From Plantago ovata (lineage: Eukaryota; Streptophyta; Magnoliopsida; Lamiales; Plantaginaceae): a stretch of 64,000 nt of DNA. The stretch's first letter is position 1; every line of letters starts with the position of its first letter. The DNA is taken from positions 101,593,348 through 101,657,347 of the forward strand of contig CM051456.1 in the NCBI GenBank assembly GCA_028274465.1. The letters run 5' to 3'. Both the position numbers and the translations under genes were made by a program. The notes below the pieces were generated by a model. It made no database searches, had not been told where the DNA came from, and worked only from the letters and a program-made list of their open reading frames with translations. Below, in pieces: positions 54,087 to 64,000 of the stretch.

Positions 54087-54916
54087 TGTTGGTGTTAAAA
54101 TATTTCCAGTCCGCATGTACGAACTGGAGCGGTCTAAGAGCGCGACAAAGCATCAAGGGCCGTCCCTCAAAGGGCGCGACCATACCCAAGTATGTCACTT
54201 AGGTGTGGCTCGACCAACATATGGTCCGACCATCACTGAGAGGTCAACCCTCAAGATAAGCTCACTACAAGGACAATGCAGCTGTTGGGCTCGAGGAGCA
54301 TCTCTAGGGCTCGAGGAGGACCTTACGTGAAGGTGACACCCTCCAAAAGAGACTAGGCAGAGCACTACTCGGACCATGGATGTACGTAAGAGGAAGGCAC
54401 GAGGACCAAGGGTGACCACCCATGGTCGCTCCCTGTGGGACCCGTCTTCCAGAATACTCCATGGGACCCAAAAAGTCATTAATGCCCTACAAACCCTAGT
54501 CAAGATGTTTGGGCCAAAGCCCATGGACCTCCTTAATGGGCTTGGGCCAAAGGAGGCTTCAATCTCGGTCGGACACTTGTCACGATCCTACATAAAGTGA
54601 CAATAAAATACTACAAGTATAAAAGGAGACTCATTCATTATCCGCTGGGTAAGCATTCATAGCTCTCACCTACCACTCACCTGCCACATCTGCCCTTCAA
54701 CTCCCTACACGTAAAGTCGTCCCTCCGGTTTGATCCTCGACAAACCGGGCACGAGGTACTAACCCCCCCCCCCACTCCAGTCTCTTTCAGGTACGAGGAA
54801 GCTACATGAAGGATTCCTATAATCTTAAGAGGAAGACTACATGAAGGAGACCTAAATAGTTCCTTGTGACGATCCATTGCGAACTTAAGAAGAAGTACGA
54901 ATTACCCTTCAACAGT
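54087..54916 (+). repeat. C 3' LTR (830 bp)
   Basis: TGTTGGTGTT to CCCTTCAACA. TATA box TATAAAAG at 54618-54625. Homologous along its length to the B LTR. Its last 77 bp are part of the 891-bp tandem duplication. Confidence 0.88.
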
Positions 54917-56622
54917 GTGCTTTGCTAAGCTTCATGGATGCATTCCATGGCTTCTATCAGATAAAGATGGCAAGGGAGGATGTCAGAAAAACTTCTTTCA
55001 TCACTGCAGTAGGAGTGTATAGCTTCAGGGTAATGTCATTTGGTTTGCGCAATGCAGGAGCCATTACCAAACTTCATGTTTGAAGAAGAAATAAGCAAGA
55101 CTATGGAGGTCTATGTGGATGACATGTTAGTCAAAAGTGGCAGAGAAGACGATCACATCCAGCATCTGTCTAAGTGTTTCACGACTTTGCGCAGATACGG
55201 AATGAAGTTAAACCCTGCTAAGTGTACTTTTGGCGTCAAAGGAGGAAAGTTCTTGGGCTACATGGTTACGGAATGTGGAATAGAAGCAAACCCGGAGAAA
55301 ATTAGAGCAATATTGGATATGGAGCATCCCCGCAACTTGGCCGAAGCTCAGAGGCTTATAGGGAGGGTTATATCCCTCAGCCGGTTCATTTCCAAAAGTG
55401 CGGAGAAAAGTCTGCCGTTCTTCAAAATTCTACGCGCTCAGAAATAGGGTTTCCAATGGACAGAGGAATGCCACAAGGCGTTTGAAAATCTTAAAGTTTA
55501 TCTGACAAGTCCGCCATTTCTCACCAAACCGATATCGAAGGATCCATTGTACCTATACCTAGCGATTTCAGAAGAAGCCATCTCGTCAGTATTGGTACGG
55601 ATCTTGAGGATTGAACAATAACCGGTCTACTATCTCAGCAAAGTCATGACACCACTGGAGCGCAATTACAAAGATATTGAAAAATATGCACTATGTCTCA
55701 TCACTTGTGCGCGACGATTGAAGCCGTATTCATGGAGGAGACCTAAATAGTTCCTTGTGACGATCCATTGCGAACTTAAGAAGAAGTACGAATTACCCTT
55801 CAACAGTGTGCTTTTGCTAAGCTTCATGGATGCATTCCATGGCTTCTATCAGATAAAGATGGCAAGGGAGGATGTCAGCAAAACTTCTTTCATCACTGCA
55901 GTAGGAGTGTATTGCTTCAGGGTAATGTCATTTGGTTTGCGCAATGCAGGAGCCATTACCAAACTTCATGTTTGAAGAAGAAATAAGCAAGACTATGGAG
56001 GTCTATGTGGATGACATGTTAGTCAAAAGTGGCAGAGAAGACGATCACATCCAGCATCTGTCTAAGTGTTTCACGACTTTGCGCAGATACGGAATGAAGT
56101 TAAACCCTGCTAAGTGTACTTTTGGCGTCAAAGGAGGAAAGTTCTTGGGCTACATGGTTACGGAACGTGGAATAGAAGCAAACCCGGAGAAAATTAGAGC
56201 AATATTGGATATGGAGCATCCCCGCAACTTGGCCGAAGCTCAGAGGCTTATAGGGAGGGTTATATCCCTCAGCCGGTTCATTTCCAAAAGTGCGGAGAAA
56301 AGTCTGCCGTTCTTCAAAATTCTACGCGCTCAGAAATAGGGTTTCCAATGGACAGAGGAATGCCACAAGGCGTTTGAAAATCTTAAAGTTTATCTGACAA
56401 GTCCGCCATTTCTCACCAAACCGATACCGAAGGATCCATTGTACCTATACCTAGCGATTTCAGAAGAAGCCATCTCGTCAGTATTGGTACGGATCTTGAG
56501 GATTGAACAACAACCGGTCTACTATCTTAGCAAAGTCATGACACCACTGGAGCACAATTACAAATATATTGAAAAATATGCACTATGTCTCATCACTTGT
56601 ACGCGACGCTTGAAGCTGTATT
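54840..56622. repeat. Tandem duplication, two units of about 891 bp
   Basis: 54840-55730 and 55731-56622 match with about 12 substitutions and a one-base indel. Each unit holds the last 77 bp of the C LTR and the adjoining RT and RNase H part of D. The duplication therefore happened after C and D were joined. Confidence 0.9.
54917..55730 (+). pseudogene. D RT and first RNase H, duplicated copy 1
   Basis: It starts within RT (LLSFMDAFHGFYQIKM, motif A). A frameshift follows LRNAGA, and coding resumes with MEVYVDDMLVKSG (YVDD). A TAG at 55445-55447 and a TAA at 55618-55620 (CAA in copy 2) interrupt it. The LRNAGA frameshift is shared with copy 2 and so predates the duplication. Confidence 0.85.
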
Positions 56623-56770
56623 TCCAATCACATTCTATCATCGTGTTGACAACGCAGCCACTACGCCAAGTCTTGACTAAATTCGATCACTCAGGTAGAT
56701 TGGCCAGATGGGCGATTGAATTGGGGTAACACGCAATATAGTTTCAAGCACCAACGGCTAAGAAAGCCTA
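55731..56770 (+). pseudogene. D RT and first RNase H, duplicated copy 2 with continuation
   Basis: Same motifs as copy 1, then the connection domain ending GRLARWAIELG. The first RNase H reads LYLYLAISEEAISSVL, the degenerate Tat form. Stops at 56338, 56728, 56740 and 56769 separate it from the second RNase H. Confidence 0.85.
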
Positions 56771-56771
56771 G

Positions 56772-57548
56772 GTGATCGCTGACTTCTTGGCAGAATTCCC
56801 CGCCAGGACCGTAGAAGGAGATACGGAAGAGGTAATGCTATTTGCAACATATGTTACTCTGGATGGTAGAGAACGCCCATCGCCGGAATTCAAGGAGTGG
56901 AGCCAGGAAACTATGACGGGGTTGGATGAGCAAGCGCCTTATGTATTGAAGGAACGGGCTAAACGCCGTCGACTAAGAATGTTGGCAATTGAGGAAGACG
57001 TTCTGCAGAAAGGAGACGTTGAATGGGAAATCAGAGTTGATGGGTCGGCCTCACAAGGGTATGGCGGGATCGGAATTTATATCAAGAGTCTGGAAGGTGC
57101 CGAAACGGATTATGCGGTTAGCCTTAACTTCCGCATCACCAATAATGAGGCAGAATATGAGACGGCCCTTACCGCGCTGACAATGGTGATGGGGGTTCAG
57201 GAGCGTCGAGTAAAGCTATTCACTGACTCACAGTTAGTGGCATACCAATTCGACGGAACGTTCGATACGAAGAAAGATAAACTTACCCAGTATCAGAAAA
57301 AGTTTAAGGAGTTAGCCGCGGGGTTTGAGAGTTTTTCCCTCGCCAAGATACCTAGAGCGGATAACACAAGGGCAGACGCTTTAGCCAAATTTGCTACCGC
57401 ATCCAAAATAATAGACACGAGATCGGTGGTCTTTATGCACGCAGAGCAACCCATTATCGGTACAAATAAAGGGGCAACCTTGGAAGAGGCAGTGAATGAA
57501 CAGAAGGATTGGATGCGTGATATTATCCAATATTTGACTTCGGGGTAG
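56772..57548 (+). CDS. D second (Tat-type) RNase H, intact domain in a broken gene
   Basis: An open frame of 258 codons contains the full catalytic set: Asp in RVDGSASQG, Glu in NNEAEYET, Asp in FTDSQLV and Asp in ADNTRADALAKFA. The second domain of this type is the active one in Tat elements. It shows what B has lost after FTDSQL. A TAG (from CAG) ends the frame before integrase. Confidence 0.85.
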   Translation: MIADFLAEFPARTVEGDTEEVMLFATYVTLDGRERPSPEFKEWSQETMTGLDEQAPYVLKERAKRRRLRMLAIEEDVLQKGDVEWEIRVDGSASQGYGGIGIYIKSLEGAETDYAVSLNFRITNNEAEYETALTALTMVMGVQERRVKLFTDSQLVAYQFDGTFDTKKDKLTQYQKKFKELAAGFESFSLAKIPRADNTRADALAKFATASKIIDTRSVVFMHAEQPIIGTNKGATLEEAVNEQKDWMRDIIQYLTSG

Positions 57549-58739
57549 GTACCCAAGGATAAAATTGAAGCGCGACGGCTACAGGTGCGAGCGGCACGGT
57601 TTAACATGGATGGTGTGCACCTGTACAAGAGATCTTTTGGGAAGGGCCCCGACTTAAAATGCTTAGGGTAACAAGAAGCAGCTGAGGTAATTAAAGAAAT
57701 TCATAGCAGAAGCTGCGGAAATCATTCTTCCGGGAGATCCCTCTGTAAGAAAATAGCGAGACAAGGTTACTACTGGCCGGATATGCGGGAGCAGGACGCT
57801 AGATATTCTCAGAAATGTGCAGCATGCCAAAGATTTTGGAGGATTGACGCGCAACAATCAAGGCTGCTTATCCCAACGGTAACGGCATAGCCCTTTGACC
57901 AATGGGGTCTAGATATCGTCGGGCCATTCCCGATCGCAAGTAGGCAACACAAGTTCCTATTGGTAGCCGTAGATTACTACACCAAGTGGATAGAGGCCAA
58001 AGCGTTATCAACCATAACTGAAGCACAAGTCAGAACTTCTATTTGGGAGAATATCGTCACCCACTTTGGATTGCCTAAAGTCTTAGTCTTTGATAATGGT
58101 CGACAATTCACAGGGGAGGCATTACGTGAATGGTGCGAGGATAGGGGAATAGAGCAACAGTTTACATCAGTTGGATATCCACATGACAACGGACAGACAG
58201 AGGTGTCCAACCGATCCACTGTCGATAACCTACAAAAACGCCTCGGCGCGGCAAAAGGAGCTTGGCCGGATGAACTCCCAGGAGTATTATGAGCTTACCG
58301 AACAACAGCAAGGACGGCGACTCAAGAGACTCCATACACATTGGTCTATGGTTCAGACGCAGTTCTTCCTACGGAGATAACTGTGGAAACCTTGAGGGTC
58401 TAACACTACAACCCCGTCAAGAACACGGGGAGGAGAGCTCACGGGCTGGATATGATAGATGGAGTGAGGAGTAAGGCACTAGCAAGCACTTACTAGTACC
58501 AAGCAAGGATGGAAAAGGCATACAACAAAAGGATCCGATGTAGAGACCTCCAGGTTGGGGATTTGGTGCTGCGGCGCGTGGACTTTACAAAAGCACCCGG
58601 GAAATTGCAGACCAAGTGGGAAGGACCATACAAGGTAGTAGAGGCGCGTGGTAATGGCAGCTATCTACTAAAAGATATGGACGGAAGGGATATACAATGT
58701 CCTTGGAACATCAGGAATCTCAAGAGGTTCTATTGTTAG
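57549..58739 (+). pseudogene. D integrase
   Basis: A zinc-binding CAACQR is visible. The core has Asp in LDIVGPF, Asp in VFDNGRQF and Glu in NGQTEVSNR, so the D-D-E triad remains. The C-terminal module KWEGPYKVVEARGNGSY is open from 58509 to 58739. Stops at about 57888 (Trp position), 58291 (TGG to TGA) and 58402 (Gln position) break it. Confidence 0.88.
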
Positions 58740-58740
58740 G

Positions 58741-59867
58741 CGGCTGGAATGATGGTATCGCTCTGTACTTTTTAAAGAACAAAACCATCTTTTGTTAAAT
58801 ATATGCCTTTTTGAAAGTGTTTTTCTTTTTTGAGTCTCTCGCGAGGTGTGGTTGCATTCTTTGGGTACTAGATTAGGCCCCAGAATGATGGGACGCCGTC
58901 AAAACTATTTCTGTGGGCCTAGTTATAGAACCTGACCAATGGAACAACACACTTTTATAAGCGCACGTATATACGTATACATACAGAGGTCGTGAGTCGA
59001 GGGCGGTGTCACATTCATCCAGGGCACGTCACAAATCGTAGGCGTTGTCACATAAATTGCGGGCAACACCGCATATCATGGTACCTATAACGGCCATCTC
59101 TGTTCATCCTGCGCGGAGAGATGATAGTGAAGGACCTTTCGCGCAAGTCCTTCATCTCACCTGCAAGACTTGGTTATTCCACATGACAAAGTGAGCAAAC
59201 CAAGGCACGAGACTTGGTAGTAACGGCTCGGGGATTGTTGCAGGGAATGCGACGTCGACATTATGCCCCCTTGCCCCATAAGTCTCTGTCGCAGTTTAGT
59301 TACCACGACCCGAGGTCAAGACCCAAGTGTGGGTTGCGAGATAGGAACAAGTGTGACTGTGGCGGATCTGAAAAAGGCTTCCTGCGCTCCGCTGGATTCT
59401 GTTCTCAACACTTATGCAAGAACTTGGGGGTTAGAAGGTCTTCGACACCATACCTATTTTATCCAAAGAAGAAACAAGAATATTGTGTCATCACGACAAC
59501 ATTACAAGAAATCCGGGCTTCCTTGAAGGATCAAGAAATACGACGATATGATCTCAAGATGAGTGGTATAGACAAAGGCAATAAATCAAAGTTAGAGGAT
59601 GCAATAACGCAACAACTACTTTCATTCACAAAAGCAAGCAAAGACAAGAAACAGAGGCAGGCATGATCATATCAATAAATATGGCAGCATAGTCTACCAG
59701 AAGGATCGTGCCTCAGGGCAAAAGTTGTCCCCAAAGTTCAGAATGGGCGGAATTAATCCCCGTCAAGGCATCATATGTCCAGAACACATTCCTACTTACT
59801 ATTACACATCATCTTGTCCAGAGTAAAACAAAATTAAAAAACGCGAAAAGAGGGCGGGAGTAAAACA
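58741..59867 (+). other. D spacer between integrase and antisense gene
   Basis: No gene is supported. A 150-codon plus-strand ORF at 59214-59666 has no recognisable domain and lies antisense to the likely 3' UTR of the antisense gene. The position corresponds to 48375-49286 in C. Confidence 0.55.
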
Positions 59868-62704
59868 TCATTGACCGGACTGAGACGCCCCAGCAGCTTC
59901 TCCCAGGTTTCCACTGGCCTCCGCAGTAGCCTTCGCCGCAGCTTTCCCTGACTTTTCCTTGTTCTTCTCCAAGTTTTCCAAGTATAGCTTCATTGAGCGC
60001 TCCGTAGGAGAAGCAGAAGAAGAAGAAGGACCACTGACCAAACCATCCACAGAGATCTCACCGTCAAGCAGTTGAAGGATCTCGGCGTAGTTGGCACCAT
60101 CGCCGACAGCATCCTGTATGGACTCAGACAACTTCAAGACCTCAAGGATCCAATTTGGGAAACGCGGGACAAGTGGAGTAGGCTCAGTAAGAGCGGTGCC
60201 CGCATCATCGTAGTCCACGTCATCAATGTGGTCCGCCACCAGAGGCTAGAACTCCGCGGCTCTAATCTCAGCGATAGGGGGCTCAACATCATTAGGGATC
60301 TGTTCTAGCTGATCACCAAGGAAGACCGAAGTATGTTTAGCGGGATCGAAACCAGGGATGACCTTGTTACCATGAATCACCTGGGCAATCGCGCAGCTGA
60401 AACCCGCAGAAAAATCTGAGGCAGAAGCCTTCATCCGAATGCACCATAAGCAGTGCGAAATTAGAATATCGCGGACGGCATCCACACGGGCATAACGAGT
60501 TTTTTCCTTGATGCGCTGAACTAACCCAGAATAGGCCAAGCGCATGGAGTCGAACAGACTCTTGTACCTTTGCACAGATAAGGAAAGCTTGCGGATTGTC
60601 GCTTCGTCCCTTTGGCATTGAGCCAATGCCTGATCTCTGGAAACCTCCATTTGGTCTTTCTCACGGATGACCCTAGCCCAGAGAACCTCATACTGCGCAG
60701 CCTTCTCCTCAGCTTTCCGCAGTTCCACGTGAAGAGACTCTACTTTGGCTTCCGTCTCTTCCATGGCCCGTCTTGCAGCGACAACGGCTTCTTTTTCAAC
60801 CTCACGCTCTAAGGCACTATACTGTGCAGCATAAGTGACCGCCAGACCCTGATAGATCATCATTACAAAAAGCGATAAGTTAGGTACACAACAAACCACG
60901 AGAAAGACACATCATACCAACAAATGGAGACAAGTTACCACTATTTTTACCTCGCGGATGCTGACTCCGAGTTGCCCTAGCTGCACGCTGGGAGGCTCAT
61001 TCTTAAACAGATCCACCGCTTCTTGTGGAATGGCCACCTTAGCACTCTGCTCGAGCGAATCCATCAAGCGGGAGCGCATGGAGGAGCCCAGACCACACAT
61101 CAGACGTTCGCGCTTAACGGAAACAGGAAGGGGTCCATACATAATCAAATCAGGTTCTTGGCCCTTGATCAAAGTACCCTCGGCATCAGGGAGTTGCTCA
61201 ATATGGATCCTGGTGGAACTGGACGAACCAGCGACAATAGGACCCGGGGAAACACGTTCCGCCAAAACAAGTGATGGCGGGGCCACATGTGCTGGAGCAT
61301 CGGACGCAGGGGAGGATTCAAGGATAGGTCCGTCGTCTGGCTCACGACCTCGTGGGTTTTCGTCTAAGCCAGGGCGAGTTTCTGCTCGCGGAGGACTTTG
61401 TCTAGCAAAAGCCTCAGTGATATTATCCCCCATCCGCACCGGAGGAGGCAGGGGGTATCACTGGAAACTCCTATCATACGAGACAAATTTCTCCTCTTCA
61501 TAGCTCGTTGTGCAAGTCGAAACCAGATATCTGCAAACAATCACACAGAGAGTTAACAGATAAGGATATGAAATCTAAATATGCAACGACAATGCAACAC
61601 TGGTAAACATCTACGAAACACGTAGCCTAAAAACATACCAACAGAGAAAACCCCGCCGCAAAAGACAAGAACATGAGAAACATGAGAAAGATACAAGAGT
61701 GTCTCTATCACCGTAGCATGAGGATGAAATAAATCATCCTTAGGAACGCGATAGAATGGTTTCAGCCAAGATGGAAGACGTTATACGGGGGAACGGCCTG
61801 ATGCATAGACACGACAAGAAAACCACTCTTGCGGGACCTCCCATCCCGGATACCGACCATCCACGCCCTGATGAAGTCGCAAGTAAACAAAGAAAGATTT
61901 CCAAGCGCCATCATGCTCGAAATCGAAGGAATGGAAAATTCAGAAGTTGTCACGTGTAGAAAGTTTATAAAACAAGAGTGGGGTACTTTAGCAATAGAGA
62001 AAAGGGAAAAAAGATGGTGTTGTTCAAAACTCTCTCCAATAGTAGCACAAAAAACGAAGGTAGCAATGAGGAAACCCCACCCGTTTGGAGTTATCTGGGT
62101 CGGGCAGAGTCCTATCTCGTTTAAAAATTGGTGAATTTGCCAGTTGAACGGCACACAGAATCCATTCTCAAAACTTTTCATAAACATGCACAAACATCCT
62201 TCTGGCGGATTCTCGATGCCCTCCCTGGGACCAGGAACTATGACCTCAATATGAGGCGGAATACTATAAGCCCGACGCAAATCAGCAATATCAGAATCAA
62301 GCACGAGGGAATTGGTAAGGCCTTGGCCAACCTCACCCTCATCACCAGAATCATCAAGCACAATGTCCGGCGCCCCGGATGAGGAGGCAAGGGGGGAAGG
62401 ATTATTCTTACGCTCAGCCAAACGACGATTCAAGGAAGCAACCAAATTGGCGCGGGTGCGGGGAGGAAGCCTGGATGGCGGATCTAAGGAGTTGGGAGCG
62501 GGTACAGGAAGTGATGTAAAACTAGCGCTCAGGCGGGTATGCTCAGAAGTTCGGCTGCGCAGGACCCTGAAAGGGCTTGGGTACACCAACGCGAAAGAAA
62601 CTTCGTCCTTGTCAGGAGTGTGAGGTGACTGACTCGCTCCGACACCCGCAGAAACATTGTTGCTACGGCCGTTGGAGTTATAGGATTGACCCTCAGCAGA
62701 TATA
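59868..62704 (-). pseudogene. D antisense gene: 'putative gypsy-type transposon' domain and coiled-coil protein, decayed
   Basis: Probable exons are about 62704 down to the 61.6-61.7 kb region, 61530-60951 and 60848-59868. The first holds the same domain type as B, with CVPFNWQIHQFLNEIGLCP and TPNGWGFL, and after a frameshift WKSFFVYLR. The intron 60849-60950 has GTAAAA and TATCAG ends and joins SIRE to GLAVTY in phase. The last exon begins with a coiled coil. A TGA near 61460 (Trp expected) and a TAG at 60246-60248 (Gln expected) are the clearest stops. The architecture mirrors B and C although sequence identity is low. Confidence 0.7.
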
Positions 62705-64000
62705 CTAGCAAAAAGGGAGTAAAAGAAGAACAAGCAATGAAAATCCGCAACCAGAAGCACCAATCATGCATGCACTGCACGCAACTGAATTTGAGATAAG
62801 TTTCTGCGTCATCTAAAGAAGGGGACACGAGGGTATCTAAGTAACGCCACAATCACCCAACAGGTGCGTAGCGACATGCTCTAAATCTTGAAGAAATAAT
62901 TTCGACGACGCCTACGGGAACTCACAACGGCGTCACTACGGGATAAAGCGTGGAGCTACTACTGAGTGCAGTCAACACCTAAGCACAACAAAGAAAATAA
63001 TACGCAACACATAATGCAGTAAAAGCGAGCATATGAGGAAGTAACAGTGAAGGCAAATAAAAGTGATGCATCAACAACAATTAAGAGCCATGTGAGCAGG
63101 GAAAGATACACGTGCAAAGCAAGAGTCAGCAAAACAACAAAAAGGCATAGCACGTAAGCTCAGCCATGATTCATGAGATCCTTGTGAAAAGGGCCATGTT
63201 CTACTATTAGCAAAATTAGAATTCTCTGCCAAAGATCGACGAAATAGAGCATGACAACTCCCCACAAAAATCACACGGATCCGGAAGCCTATGGATCTCT
63301 CGAAAACAACGTGTCCCCGCTCGATGTGAAGGAGGTCATGTTCTATTTAGAAAAAGATTAACCTTCAAACAAAAAGGCTATCTCTCTATTGAGTATAGAA
63401 CATAACTCTCCCTCACATCCAGTACAGACACAGGTTTCTTCGGCACTCGGTCTTGAAAACGGAATCGTCTACTTAGATGAATGATTAAGAATGCAGTGAA
63501 GACTGAGGAAGAGGTACTTAGTTGGTGAGAACGGTGTATGAAACGATGGATAGATCGAGGTATGATATGAGAGACTTGAAAGGATTTCTGATGAAGAAAA
63601 GGGAATTAGGGTTTCGGAATTGCGAAATTAGAAAGGAAGGAGACCCCTATTTATACCAACGGATATATCCGGTCGAACCACCAATTGAAGAGGTCCAAGA
63701 GTGAAAAGGCGCAACTACTCTGAATGGATACATCAATTACAGAAGGAGGCGTCGCTTCGTTTGAAGAAAGACAAAGAGCATATGGCACGAACAGTTCCCG
63801 CCCTTACAGTATGGAGGGACGGCTCAATGTTTGCGCGGGTAAAAGTGGGGGATTCAGGATATTACTACATCCTGAATACATCACCACCCGACGTAAGATA
63901 TCATACAAGCGCAAAAACGAGCAACGCTTGAGACACCGCCAAGAGAATTCGAGAAGAATAAAAAGCAAAAGACAACCGCGACATTAAAGAAAAGAACAAG
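62705..64000 (-). other. D antisense leader and upstream region
   Basis: No protein gene is supported. A splice acceptor (TTTTTGCTAG) ends at 62705. An imperfect 25-nt inverted repeat lies at 63323-63346 and 63395-63419. The TATA box is at 63648-63655. The PPT and 3' LTR of D have not appeared by the window end. Confidence 0.5.
63648..63655 (-). promoter_or_regulatory. TATA box of the D antisense gene
   Basis: The minus strand reads GGTATAAATAGGGG, the same core (TATAAATAGG) and relative position as the antisense promoters of B and C. Confidence 0.6.

Larger units (their letters stand above)
48281..54916 (+). mobile_element. Element C: decayed Tat-type Ty3/Gypsy retrotransposon, 3' part
   Basis: Visible parts are the integrase tail (48281-48374), a spacer, a decayed antisense gene (52681-49287), a PPT (54071-54086) and a 3' LTR (54087-54916). 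LTR, PPT and antisense gene are clearly homologous to B but diverged, so C is an older relative. The 5' part should lie left of the window beyond S. The sequence right of the LTR begins inside a Tat RT, so C is probably inserted in element D. Confidence 0.85.
54917..64000 (+). mobile_element. Element D: decayed Tat-type Ty3/Gypsy retrotransposon, from RT rightward
   Basis: D holds RT, two RNase H domains, integrase, a spacer, and an antisense gene with its own TATA box (63648-63655). No PPT or 3' LTR is reached, so it continues past the window. Its protein sequence differs from B throughout, so it is another Tat family. Most stops are explained by C-to-T or G-to-A changes. The upstream part should lie left of the window if C is an insertion in it. 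Confidence 0.85.

Noticed and set aside
59214..59666. 150-codon plus-strand ORF in the D spacer as a gene
   Set aside because: No domain, no matching frame in C, and uneven composition; it is probably chance.

Overview
The window is nuclear DNA of a flowering plant, probably a eudicot; the species cannot be named from sequence alone. I see no host gene, tRNA, rRNA or bacterial-type gene. Nearly all 64 kb can be explained as one stack of LTR retrotransposons inserted into one another. The evidence is TG...CA LTR ends, tRNA-type primer binding sites (PBS), polypurine tracts (PPT), 5-bp target-site duplications (TSDs), and coding frames that resume on the far side of each insertion.

The stack has up to five levels. 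The outermost element is D, a Ty3/Gypsy element of Tat type on the + strand, from 54917 past the right edge; its left part should lie left of the window. Element C (Tat type, +) appears to sit in D's reverse transcriptase (RT); its integrase tail to 3' LTR is 48281-54916. Element S (Copia, SIRE-like, +) sits in the C integrase: an envelope-position ORF at 18730-21167 plus 29330-29810, and a 3' LTR at 46712-48280. S carries three inserts: A1 (1-18729, -), A2 (21168-29324, -, TSD CCTAC) and A3 (30051-46684, +, TSD ATTGC). A1 contains B (1014-12730, Tat type, -, TSD GGAAG). A3 contains E (30835-41048, Athila type, -, TSD TCAGG).

The A family encodes only Gag and protease and has no RT or integrase. 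It shares its PBS type, LTR ends and 3' noncoding modules with E, an Athila-like element with a full but damaged gag-pol, so E-like elements are plausible helpers. B has one long gag-protease-RT-RNase H frame that stops inside the second RNase H and lacks integrase, yet its LTRs differ at only about three positions, so it moved recently.

The most interesting system is the antisense gene of the Tat elements. B, C and D each carry, between pol and the 3' LTR, a gene on the opposite strand with its own TATA box. In B and C it also has conserved splice sites. Its predicted product is an acidic N-terminus, a plant 'putative gypsy-type transposon' domain and a coiled coil. In B this gene looks fully intact (about 1,025 codons after splicing) although B's own pol is truncated. 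In C and D it is decayed. Other notable structure includes repeated hairpins next to PPT-like motifs, GC-rich hairpins just upstream of LTR TATA boxes, a 67-bp tandem array, an 891-bp tandem duplication across the C/D junction, and a hyperdivergent segment shared by A1 and A2.
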